Counted from the first letter of the stretch, positions 1 to 6,319 are shown. The stretch is 7,013 nt of DNA from Flavobacteriaceae bacterium UBA1115 (GCA_002313325.1 DCBE01000040.1:1-7013), one strand, 5' to 3'. Numbers and translations: made by a program. The notes: a model not told the origin generated them from the letters alone.

Positions 1-165
1 AATATATATAAATTGGTATTCAGGCTCACTATTTGGTATTTGAGTAGTCACTGATATAGGTGGAATGTAATGCACCTTACTGAGCTGTCCAAACAATGAT
101 AAGGGCATGCACAAAAAGGAAGAAACAATGCAAAACGGCACTATGTTAAGAAGCAACTTTAGCAT
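1..165 (-). CDS. N-terminus of probable large T9SS-exported / gliding-motility adhesin (partial, runs off left edge)
   Basis: Reading the minus strand from the ATG at 165 gives 55 open codons to the window edge. Residues 1-26 look like a signal peptide: Lys3, a long hydrophobic core, and an SLFG end before Gln27. The mature start reads QLSKVHYIPPIS and, after a short spacer, PEYQFIYI. From memory of the family, a QLSK-HYIPP block followed by a Q-(F/Y)-IYIS block is the usual N-terminus of very long flavobacterial proteins that end in a gliding-motility or T9SS type B C-terminal sorting domain, the SprB-like class. The ATG at 165 is the first start codon after the in-frame stop upstream, which lies inside the porP region on this strand. 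The gene is divergent from a PorP/SprF-family gene only 39 bp away, and such genes are typical partners of these adhesins. The body and sorting domain lie outside the window, so total size and export signal are inferred. Alternative: another short exported protein with a similar start. Confidence 0.72.
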   Translation of the reverse strand, partial: MLKLLLNIVPFCIVSSFLCMPLSLFGQLSKVHYIPPISVTTQIPNSEPEYQFIYI

Positions 166-169
166 AGGT

Positions 170-177
170 TTACGTAA
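170..177. promoter_or_regulatory. 8-bp palindrome TTACGTAA in the divergent gap
   Basis: TTACGTAA is a perfect palindrome within the 39-bp gap between the divergent adhesin and porP start codons, five bases upstream of the adhesin ATG. It could be half of a regulator site, but an 8-bp palindrome in AT-rich DNA can occur by chance. I cannot match it to a named regulator. Confidence 0.2.
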
Positions 178-186
178 CTTGCACGA

Positions 187-206
187 ATGTAATAAATTCT
201 TTACAT
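187..206. promoter_or_regulatory. Operator-like inverted repeat ATGTAA-N8-TTACAT overlapping the porP start codon
   Basis: Two perfect 6-bp arms (187-192 and 201-206) are separated by eight bases. The right arm includes the first two bases of the porP ATG at 205. The 20-bp size and 14-bp arm-to-arm periodicity suit a dimeric DNA-binding protein, and the site lies between two divergent genes whose products probably work together. A bound protein here would block porP initiation and could also affect the adhesin promoter. No convincing TAnnTTTG promoter element is visible for either gene in the gap, so their promoters may lie inside each other's 5' coding ends. The regulatory role is inferred. 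Confidence 0.33.
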
Positions 207-1206
207 GTTGGACAAGAAAAAACTATTTACTAGACCCACAGCCCTTCTTTTGATGCTTGTTGCCACAGCAACAGCACAATATCGCATGCCCATATATACC
301 GATTATCTCACCGATAATTATTATTTGCTTCATCCCGCTATGGCAGGCGCCCACTATGAAGGAATGAAAGTTAGGACATCTTTTAGAACGCAGTGGTTAG
401 AGATCGCAAACGCTCCCTCGATGCAAACATTAAATGTGCACGCAAGAGTAGGCGATAAATCCGGCATTGGCGGTATGGTTTTCAATGACAAAAATGGTTT
501 TCAATCTCGAACAGGAGTACAAGCAACATATGCGCACCACATCAACACATACAGAGACGTAGACGAAGTAAACCAACTTTCTTTTGGACTTACCGTAGGC
601 GGTTCTTTTCATCATCACGACCAAACGGCTTTTGCCCCTTCTACAGAAGTGGTGGTAAAAGGCGGGGAAGTGAATAGTTCAAGCATGTATGTGGATGTAG
701 GGATGACGTATAATTTAGTCTCTTTTTACACGCATATTACCGTCCAAAACCTTATTTTTGTAGGCAAAGACATCAGCGATCAAGTATTACTCGACAGCCC
801 AAGGCGTTTTTTGGTGTCGGCAGGAAATTTTTTTGAAATGAAACCTAAGTGGGCGTTGGAACCATCCTTTTTGGTTGACTTTATAGAATATGTAGACCGC
901 CCCAATGTTGATGTAAGTTTTAAATCACACCACAGCATTCGCCAAACACAATTGTGGCTTGGCACTTCTTACCGAAAAGGGCTTACGGATACGCTAGCCA
1001 ACAGCGCAACCGCTGCTTACAGCGAACCATTTACCCAACTTACCCTTTTAACAGGTGTAAAACACCAAAACTGGACCTTTTCATATGCCTATACCGTAGG
1101 CCTTGGAAATATAAAAATCAACAACACTGGCTTTCACCAGTTCACACTCGGCATCGACGTTTTAAGCGATAAATACCGCCCAACCATTATACGAGGAATT
1201 CTGTAG
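205..1206 (+). CDS. PorP/SprF-family type IX secretion system membrane protein
   Basis: The 333-residue product belongs to the PorP/SprF family of outer-membrane beta-barrel proteins. PorP is part of the T9SS apparatus and SprF-type paralogues help export or anchor partner adhesins. The start at 205 is fixed by an in-frame stop at 193-195. It gives a signal peptide with a KKK n-region and a hydrophobic core, and a likely cut after ATA at residue 24, leaving Gln25. The family hallmark follows: a tyrosine-rich segment ending YYLLHPAMAGA (39-49), where homologues have an NPAYAG-like block, then RTQWL (61-65) and an Ala-Pro pair (70-71). Most of the rest alternates aromatic and polar residues, as in beta strands, and it ends with a HQFTLGIDV strand before a short tail. 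Length is normal for the family. The divergent probable adhesin makes an SprF-like partner role more likely than the core PorP role, but sequence alone does not decide this. The nuclease gene follows after 9 bp. Confidence 0.93.
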   Translation: MLDKKKLFTRPTALLLMLVATATAQYRMPIYTDYLTDNYYLLHPAMAGAHYEGMKVRTSFRTQWLEIANAPSMQTLNVHARVGDKSGIGGMVFNDKNGFQSRTGVQATYAHHINTYRDVDEVNQLSFGLTVGGSFHHHDQTAFAPSTEVVVKGGEVNSSSMYVDVGMTYNLVSFYTHITVQNLIFVGKDISDQVLLDSPRRFLVSAGNFFEMKPKWALEPSFLVDFIEYVDRPNVDVSFKSHHSIRQTQLWLGTSYRKGLTDTLANSATAAYSEPFTQLTLLTGVKHQNWTFSYAYTVGLGNIKINNTGFHQFTLGIDVLSDKYRPTIIRGIL

Positions 1207-1211
1207 TTTTG
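1204..1211 (+). promoter_or_regulatory. Possible Bacteroidota -7 element (TAGTTTTG) before the nuclease gene
   Basis: TAGTTTTG matches the Bacteroidota -7 consensus TAnnTTTG and overlaps the porP stop codon, four bases before the nuclease ATG. No TTG -33 element is found at the expected distance upstream. Initiation here would give an almost leaderless message. Read-through from porP is the simpler explanation for transcription of the nuclease gene. Confidence 0.22.
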
Positions 1212-1215
1212 TCTC

Positions 1216-2007
1216 ATGAAAGCATATTTGCTCACAACATTTTTCCTGTTTTATTTTGCCACACCACACTACGCCAGTGCTGAAGTTTGGGGAAGCACCG
1301 GACATCGCGTAATAGGTGCTGTGGCCCAAAAGCACTTAACCCCAAAAACAGCACAACAAGTGAACGCACTTTTAGGCGGAATGTCGCTCGCCTTTGTTTC
1401 TACATATGCCGATGAAATTCGCTCTGACAATAGATATGACCACCTAGCGCCTTGGCATTATGTCAATATGGATCAATACGCGCGATACAATGAGGCGGAT
1501 AAAAACCCCAAAGGGGATATCGTAACAGCTATTAAAAGCTGTATAGACACCCTAAAAAACCCAGCCGCTTCCAAAGAAGACAAGGTTTTTTATCTAAAGT
1601 TACTTGTGCATTTTATTGGTGACGTACACCAACCGTTTCATGCGGGCAGAAAGGAAGATAGAGGAGGAAATAGCATAAACCTTTTTTGGTTTGGTAAACG
1701 CACCAACCTCCACCGATTATGGGATACCGATCTAATTGAACATTATAATATGAGCTATAGAGAACTGGCAGCTCATCTGCCAAAACGAACAGCAGATGAA
1801 AAAGCTGTTGTTATGGCAGCACCATTATTGGATTGGGTAAACCAATCTCAAGACCTTGCGAATGCCCTTTATGACAAAACACCGCAAGGTTCCAGATTGG
1901 GGTATGTTTATCATTACCAACATTTTCAAACGATTCGCGAGCAGCTGTTAGATGCTGGATTGCGTCTTGCCGCTACGCTAAATGCCATTTTTGACCCAGT
2001 AGATTAA
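1216..2007 (+). CDS. Secreted zinc-dependent S1/P1-family nuclease
   Basis: The 263-residue protein is predicted to be an exported S1/P1 nuclease, a trinuclear-zinc phosphodiesterase that cleaves single-stranded DNA or RNA to 5'-nucleotides and can act as a 3'-nucleotidase. It would work in the periplasm or outside the cell, probably in phosphate or nucleotide scavenging. Residues 1-22 form a signal peptide ending ASA. All nine zinc ligands of nuclease P1 can be assigned, and the checked intervals match P1: Trp25, His30, Asp66, His81, His132, Asp136, His142, His166, Asp170. The core motif is HFIGDVHQPFH (132-142), followed by an Arg-Gly-Gly-Asn segment (149-152) and LHRLWDTDLIE (165-175). Length is normal. 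The gene sits 9 bp after porP and its stop codon overlaps the start of the CYTH gene, so the three are probably co-transcribed. Oddity: the ASA cleavage site leaves Glu-Val ahead of the Trp that is N-terminal in P1. Confidence 0.94.
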   Translation: MKAYLLTTFFLFYFATPHYASAEVWGSTGHRVIGAVAQKHLTPKTAQQVNALLGGMSLAFVSTYADEIRSDNRYDHLAPWHYVNMDQYARYNEADKNPKGDIVTAIKSCIDTLKNPAASKEDKVFYLKLLVHFIGDVHQPFHAGRKEDRGGNSINLFWFGKRTNLHRLWDTDLIEHYNMSYRELAAHLPKRTADEKAVVMAAPLLDWVNQSQDLANALYDKTPQGSRLGYVYHYQHFQTIREQLLDAGLRLAATLNAIFDPVD

Positions 2008-2474
2008 TGGTTGAAATCGAGCGCAAATTTTTAGTAGATAACCCAGCGCAAGCCATTCTATATGCACGCCATTCTTTTCAAATTTTTCAAGGCTATATTT
2101 CCAACGATCCAGCACGTACCGTTCGCCTTCGCATAGGGCAAGGTAAGGGGTTCTTGACCATCAAAGGGGCATCTTCGCCCGAGGGTACCACTCGCTTAGA
2201 ATGGGAGCAAGAAATACCCCTAGCGGATGCAAAAGCATTGATGCCTTTGTGCCTGCCTGGTCTTATCCAAAAGACAAGGCACCACGTTTTTGATCGGCAA
2301 CAACTTTTTGAGGTTGACGTTTTTGAAGGCGCACTTGCGGGTTTGGTTATTGCCGAGATTGAACTTAAAAACCCCGAGGATAAAATTCAGCTTCCTGCAT
2401 GGATTAGTAAAGAAGTTACGGGCGATAAACGCTACTACAACAGTCACTTAGCCGTTCACGGCATGCCGTCTTAA
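2007..2474 (+). CDS. CYTH-domain protein (triphosphate tunnel metalloenzyme family)
   Basis: The 155-residue cytoplasmic protein consists of a single CYTH domain. These enzymes fold into a beta tunnel that binds triphosphate and divalent metal; characterised bacterial members hydrolyse inorganic tripolyphosphate, while others are adenylate cyclases or thiamine triphosphatases. The signature ExExK is EIERK (3-7). Other tunnel residues visible are Arg40 and Arg42 in RTVRLRI, Lys53 in FLTIKG, Glu65/67/69 in RLEWEQE, Lys89 and Arg91, Glu102 and Asp104, and Glu117/Glu119 in AEIELK. It ends with the conserved block EVTGDKRYYN (136-145). Length is typical of the short bacterial forms. The start codon shares one base with the nuclease stop codon (TAATG), suggesting translational coupling. 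Its stop codon overlaps that of the opposing penicillin-binding protein gene. Tripolyphosphatase activity is the best guess, but the substrate cannot be told from sequence. Confidence 0.9.
   Translation: MVEIERKFLVDNPAQAILYARHSFQIFQGYISNDPARTVRLRIGQGKGFLTIKGASSPEGTTRLEWEQEIPLADAKALMPLCLPGLIQKTRHHVFDRQQLFEVDVFEGALAGLVIAEIELKNPEDKIQLPAWISKEVTGDKRYYNSHLAVHGMPS
2458..2469. repeat. Perfect 12-bp palindrome at the end of the CYTH gene
   Basis: ACGGCATGCCGT is a perfect palindrome ending three bases before the CYTH stop codon. An extra GCCGT copy at 2451-2455 could pair with the same ACGGC arm. On RNA it could form only a short stem with a CATG loop, on either strand. No U-tract follows on either strand, so it is not a standard terminator. 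It is the only symmetrical element near the junction of the two convergent gene clusters. Confidence 0.35.
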
Positions 2475-4777
2475 AACCCAAGGTCGCTAAGGTCTTCGTC
2501 TTTAAAGAAGGATTTTTGTTGTCGAGCCAACGACAACGAGTCACAGTCAAGCGGGATAGATACATACGCTGGCGCATCAAACCGCTCTTGTGATACGGTT
2601 AGTGTAGAATCTGCATAACAAGCTTTCATATAACTTGCCCAAATAGGCAGGGCCATCGTCGCGCCCTGACCATACGTTATGGTCTCAAAGTGGGTTGCGC
2701 GATCTTCGCCCCCTACCCAAACACCAGTAGCCAAATTCGGCACCATGCCAATAAACCAACCATCACTTTGGTTCTGAGTGGTTCCTGTTTTTCCGGCGAT
2801 AGGGTTTTCGAAGGCATAGGGATAGCCTGTGACGAGATCCCTAAAAATGGGATTTGTTTTGTCTGCACCCACATGGCGTAGTCGAATACCTGAACCAGCC
2901 TCCGTTACTCCTTCAAGTAGCTTTAAGGTTACATATGCAGATTCCTCACTCAACACATCTTTTGTTTCAGGGGTTGCTTGATAAATTACAGTGCCGTTTT
3001 TGTCTTCAATGCGCGTGATTAAAACGGGCTTAACATAGATTCCTTTGTTTGCAAAACTGGAATAGGCCCCAACCATTTCATAAACGCTCAAATCTGCCGA
3101 GCCAAGGGCGATGGCAGGCACACTGGGGATATAAGAAGTTACACCCAAATTTCGGGCAAGGTTTGCAACAGGTCTTGGCCCAACTTTGTCAATAAGGCGA
3201 GCACTTATGGTATTAACCGAATTTGCAAGTGCATTTTTAAGCGTTCGTTTTCCGATATACCTGTCACCGGAATTTTTAGGACACCACGCATCGTGAGCAC
3301 CAAATTTGGCAGGTTCAACACAGTAATATCCGTCTGGCAACGAATCACAAGGAGAGAGTTTCAATTGATCAATGGCAGTTGCATATACAAAGGGTTTAAA
3401 GGTTGAGCCAATTTGTCTTTTTCCCTGCATCACGTGATCGAACTGAAAATGGCGGTAGTTTATACCACCGACCCACGCCTTGACATGACCTGACTGCGGC
3501 TCCATTGACATCATGCCCGCACGCAAAAAATGCTTGTAGTATTTAATGGAATCAGTTGGTGTCATCACCGTGTCAATATCTCCGTTCCAGCCAAAGACTT
3601 CCATTTCGGCAGGTTTGTCAAAACTTTCCAAAATGCGTACTTCGTCTATTCCTCGGGCTTTCATTTTTCGCCAGCGCTCCGAACGCTGCTTGGCTTGTTC
3701 CATGATACGTTCAACTTCGTCGTCTTTAATTTCCAAAAACGGGGCTGTTGGATTAAACTCCTCACTGTTTTGTCTGAAAAACTCTTTTTGTAATGTTGAC
3801 ATATGCGCACCTACTGCTTGTTCTGCGTAGGTCTGAAGCCGAGAATCAATGGTGGTATATATGCTCAGCCCGTCCAAATAGAGGTTGTACAAACTGCCAT
3901 CTTCTTTAGGGTTGTTAGCTATCCAGGATCGCATAAACTTTTGCAGGTAGGCTCTAAAATAAGTTGCGATACCTTCTCTATGTGATTGCGGATTAAAATT
4001 GACTTCAATTGGCAGCGCTGCCAAAGAGTCTTTTTCTTTTTGGTCAATCAGTTTGTTGCGTAACATTTGCTGATAGACAATATTTCGTCTTTCTCTAACA
4101 AGTTCGGGTCGCCTTAAGGGGTTGTACGATGACGAGTTTTTAAGCATACCGACCAGCATGGCAGATTCGCTTAAAGACATTTCCTTTGGCATTTTTGAGA
4201 AGTATATAGAGCTTGCAGAGCGAATACCGTCGGCATTATAATTAAAATCATAAATGTTCAGGTACATGGTAATAATTTCGCTCTTGGTGTACCTGCGCTC
4301 CAATCGGATGGCAATGACCCATTCCTTGATTTTTTGAATAACCGCCTCTAACTTATTACTTGAACGCACGCCCGTAAAAAGTTGCCGCGCCAGCTGTTGG
4401 GTAATGGTACTTCCGCCACCCTTGCTTCCAAGATATAACAACGCCCTAGCGGTGCCTTTAAAATCAATACCCGAATGGCTGTAAAAGCGCTCGTCTTCAG
4501 TAGCGATAAGCGCATCAATCATGCTGCTTGGAATTTCGTCATATGAAATGGGGGTACGGTTGTCGTTAAAATAGAATTTTCCCAAGACCGTGTTGTCTGC
4601 AGAAATAATTTGGGTAGCCAAATTCGTTTTGGGATTTTCCAATTCCCTAAAGTCTGGCATTGTCCCAAGCAAGCCCACAGAGGCAGCGCCAAAAATGCCA
4701 GCAACTCCCAGCGTGGCAGTGGCAAAGGCAATCCAAATAAATCGAACAAACTTTCGGTATTTGGTATTTTTAGTCAT
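2471..4777 (-). CDS. Class A penicillin-binding protein, PBP1A type (bifunctional glycosyltransferase/transpeptidase)
   Basis: The 768-residue protein should polymerise lipid II into glycan strands and cross-link the stem peptides on the periplasmic face of the inner membrane. A short basic cytoplasmic tail is followed by one membrane anchor (about 12-38). The GT51 glycosyltransferase domain follows: motif 1 EDERFYSHSG (94-103, catalytic Glu94), motif 2 GGGSTITQQ (120-128) and motif 3 RRYTKSEIITMYLN (161-174, second Glu167). After a linker and a charged helical segment (about 350-385) comes the transpeptidase: SxxK as STFK (458-461, nucleophile Ser458), SxN as SVN (520-522), and KTGTT (663-667). 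All catalytic residues are intact and length is normal. It ends in a short acidic tail. Its ATG lies inside the end of gldH (8-bp overlap), so it is the last gene of the trhO-gldH-PBP operon. From memory, gldH next to a PBP1A gene is a recurrent arrangement in Bacteroidota. The stop codon overlaps that of the convergent CYTH gene. Confidence 0.96.
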   Translation of the reverse strand: MTKNTKYRKFVRFIWIAFATATLGVAGIFGAASVGLLGTMPDFRELENPKTNLATQIISADNTVLGKFYFNDNRTPISYDEIPSSMIDALIATEDERFYSHSGIDFKGTARALLYLGSKGGGSTITQQLARQLFTGVRSSNKLEAVIQKIKEWVIAIRLERRYTKSEIITMYLNIYDFNYNADGIRSASSIYFSKMPKEMSLSESAMLVGMLKNSSSYNPLRRPELVRERRNIVYQQMLRNKLIDQKEKDSLAALPIEVNFNPQSHREGIATYFRAYLQKFMRSWIANNPKEDGSLYNLYLDGLSIYTTIDSRLQTYAEQAVGAHMSTLQKEFFRQNSEEFNPTAPFLEIKDDEVERIMEQAKQRSERWRKMKARGIDEVRILESFDKPAEMEVFGWNGDIDTVMTPTDSIKYYKHFLRAGMMSMEPQSGHVKAWVGGINYRHFQFDHVMQGKRQIGSTFKPFVYATAIDQLKLSPCDSLPDGYYCVEPAKFGAHDAWCPKNSGDRYIGKRTLKNALANSVNTISARLIDKVGPRPVANLARNLGVTSYIPSVPAIALGSADLSVYEMVGAYSSFANKGIYVKPVLITRIEDKNGTVIYQATPETKDVLSEESAYVTLKLLEGVTEAGSGIRLRHVGADKTNPIFRDLVTGYPYAFENPIAGKTGTTQNQSDGWFIGMVPNLATGVWVGGEDRATHFETITYGQGATMALPIWASYMKACYADSTLTVSQERFDAPAYVSIPLDCDSLSLARQQKSFFKDEDLSDLGF

Positions 4778-5252
4778 TTGGCGAGGTTCTTATTTCTAGT
4801 CCAATTTGGTGTAGCCCAAGAAGCACGCTGTCAGCAACAACGCTGTCATTAGGACGAACCGCAGGACGTAATCTAAACAAATAGTTTCCCGGCTCTTCAA
4901 ACAAGAACCGTTCCATATATGCAAGTCTTAGCTCGTGCAGATACATTCCAGCGCCTAACCAACTACCATCGGCATTAGCCAACCTGTAATTGAGGGTGTC
5001 ATATTGGGTAAGCCCTTTGGGTGTTGTCAACTCAGCGATAAAGAAAATATTTGCATAAGGGTAGTAGTTGTCGTGGCGTAGAATCCAATATAGTGAAGTC
5101 TCATTATCGGCTAAGCGATTTTTATATGAAAATGTTTTCCACTGGTCTTGTGGCCATCCCTCGTTTGGAAGCTCATTAAAAATAAGCTCAATAGAAGTAT
5201 CGCAGCTGCCCACCGACACACCTAAAACAAAAATTAAGAAGCATTTTTTCAC
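4770..5252 (-). CDS. gldH: Gliding motility lipoprotein GldH
   Basis: The 160-residue product is a GldH lipoprotein, required with other Gld proteins for gliding and linked to T9SS function in Flavobacterium; its molecular role is not well defined. Residues 1-16 form a lipoprotein signal (MKK, then a hydrophobic core) ending in lipobox VGSC, with Cys17 as the acylated residue. The family pattern continues with LRHDNYYPYANIFFIAEL (58-75), DTLNYRLANADGSWLGAGM (85-103), a PGNYLFRL strand (121-128), an AVRPND segment (131-136) and the terminal GLHQIGLEIR (146-155). The start is GTG: no ATG occurs between the upstream in-frame stop and this codon, and any later Met would remove the signal peptide. 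The GTG overlaps the trhO stop (GTGA, 4 bp), and the 3' end overlaps the PBP start by 8 bp, implying coupled translation. No recognisable surface-export signal follows Cys17, so the periplasmic side of the outer membrane is likely. Confidence 0.9.
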   Translation of the reverse strand: MKKCFLIFVLGVSVGSCDTSIELIFNELPNEGWPQDQWKTFSYKNRLADNETSLYWILRHDNYYPYANIFFIAELTTPKGLTQYDTLNYRLANADGSWLGAGMYLHELRLAYMERFLFEEPGNYLFRLRPAVRPNDSVVADSVLLGLHQIGLEIRTSPND

Positions 5253-6295
5253 GATCGCTTTAGGGTCATTAGGTGATGGGCACGCCCTTTATCAAATATT
5301 TTATTGTTGTTGTGTGTGCCTTTTCTGAGATCTCTTTGTTTGTCCTCCGGTAAGGCAACAATAGCGGCACAGCTATCAGAACAACAATTGTCAAGTTTTT
5401 CAGCACACGATGGGCATTGAATGAAAAGCAGATGGCAGCCGTCGTTTGCACAATTGACATGGGTGTCACAAGTAGAACCGCATTGGTGACAAGTGGCGAT
5501 TACATCGTCAGAAATAGCCTCACTCCTGCGCTCGTCAAAGACAAAGTTCTTGCCGATAAATTTATTGTCCAAACCTTGATTTTTCACTTGCCTTACATAT
5601 TCAATGATGCCGCCTTTGAGCTGGTATACACGCTCAAAACCTTTGTGTTTAAAATAAGCACTGGCCTTTTCACAACGAATCCCGCCGGTACAATACATCA
5701 CCAAATTTTTATTTGATTTGTGTTCAGACAAGACCCGTTCAATAATCGGCAACGAATCACGGAAGGTGTCCACATCAGGCGTGATAGCGCCTTCAAAATG
5801 CCCAATTTCGCTCTCATAATGATTGCGCATGTCCACCACAATGGTGTCCTCTGCACTAGTAATTGCATTGAATTCCGCAGCGTTGAGGTGCATGCCTTTG
5901 TTTGTCACATCAAAGGTGTCATCGCTCAGACCATCGGCAACAATCTTATCACGCACTTTTATTTTAAGCTTTAGAAAAGATTTGTTGTCTTGCTCGATCG
6001 CAATGTTTAGAGGTACGTCCTTTAAAAAAGCGATGGTATCCAAAAGTTTTTTAAAGGCATTAAAGCGTGGGGCAGGTAACGATAGTTGTGCGTTGATTCC
6101 TTCGTGAGCCACATAAATTCTTCCAAGAACACCTAAGGCATCCCAGCTCATAAACAGCTGGTCTCTAAATTCAGACGGGTGTTTGATGTGCGCGTAGGCA
6201 TAGAAGGATAACGTAAATCGTTCTTCTTCCGCCTCGTCGATTAGGGCAGCGCGTTGTTTGGCGCTTAATGTATTGTACAGTTGCATTCCATACAT
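5249..6295 (-). CDS. trhO: tRNA uridine(34) hydroxylase TrhO (rhodanese-like, UPF0176/YceA family)
   Basis: The 348-residue protein matches TrhO, which carries out oxygen-dependent hydroxylation of the wobble uridine (5-hydroxyuridine 34) of certain tRNAs. The N-terminal domain (about 1-125) contains LGRIYVAHEGINAQLS (57-72), the family's characteristic block. A rhodanese domain (about 145-240) has VDMRNHYESEIGHFEGA (154-170) and the active-site loop CTGGIRCEK (202-210), with Cys202 as the likely catalytic residue. The C-terminal tail carries ten cysteines between 269 and 309 in CxxC-like pairs, probably binding zinc. Two in-frame starts are possible: Met1 at 6295 and Met4 at 6286. Related proteins as I recall them begin MQLYNTLS, which favours Met4, but neither has a Shine-Dalgarno sequence, so the longer form is kept. 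The gene heads an overlapping trio with gldH and the PBP gene and is divergent from recA; a perfect -7 element lies just upstream. Confidence 0.93.
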   Translation of the reverse strand: MYGMQLYNTLSAKQRAALIDEAEEERFTLSFYAYAHIKHPSEFRDQLFMSWDALGVLGRIYVAHEGINAQLSLPAPRFNAFKKLLDTIAFLKDVPLNIAIEQDNKSFLKLKIKVRDKIVADGLSDDTFDVTNKGMHLNAAEFNAITSAEDTIVVDMRNHYESEIGHFEGAITPDVDTFRDSLPIIERVLSEHKSNKNLVMYCTGGIRCEKASAYFKHKGFERVYQLKGGIIEYVRQVKNQGLDNKFIGKNFVFDERRSEAISDDVIATCHQCGSTCDTHVNCANDGCHLLFIQCPSCAEKLDNCCSDSCAAIVALPEDKQRDLRKGTHNNNKIFDKGRAHHLMTLKRS

Positions 6296-6311
6296 TATTA
6301 AGGTTATTTAG

Positions 6312-6319
6312 CAAAGATA
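6312..6319 (-). promoter_or_regulatory. Bacteroidota -7 promoter element (TATCTTTG) for the trhO-gldH-PBP operon
   Basis: On the minus strand TATCTTTG matches the Bacteroidota consensus TAnnTTTG exactly. It lies 16 bases upstream of the trhO ATG at 6295. Initiation a few bases downstream would give a leader of roughly ten bases to Met1 or twenty to Met4, normal for this phylum. No clear TTG -33 element is present at the usual spacing. Confidence 0.48.

Noticed and set aside
13..40. Near direct repeats of TTGGTATT at 13-20 and 33-40, spaced by 20 bp, looking like regulatory iterons
   Set aside because: They fall inside the coding sequence of the minus-strand adhesin N-terminus and are explained by its codons (Asn/Glu-Tyr-Gln type); only two copies exist.
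2451..2474. Hairpin GCCGT/ACGGC/GCCGT as an intrinsic bidirectional terminator
   Set aside because: Stems are four to five base pairs with two- to four-base loops, and no U-tract follows on either strand.
3620..3730. Charged helical insert in PBP1A (residues about 350-385) as a novel domain
   Set aside because: A charged linker between the glycosyltransferase and transpeptidase parts is, as far as I recall, common in Bacteroidota PBP1A proteins.
3530..3830. Overlapping plus-strand ORFs of 87 and 94 codons opposite the PBP gene
   Set aside because: They lie antisense to the well-supported PBP1A coding region, with no promoter or recognisable protein features.
5417..6107. Several plus-strand ORFs of 84-99 codons opposite trhO
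   Set aside because: All are antisense shadows of the conserved TrhO frame, whose motifs cover the same bases.
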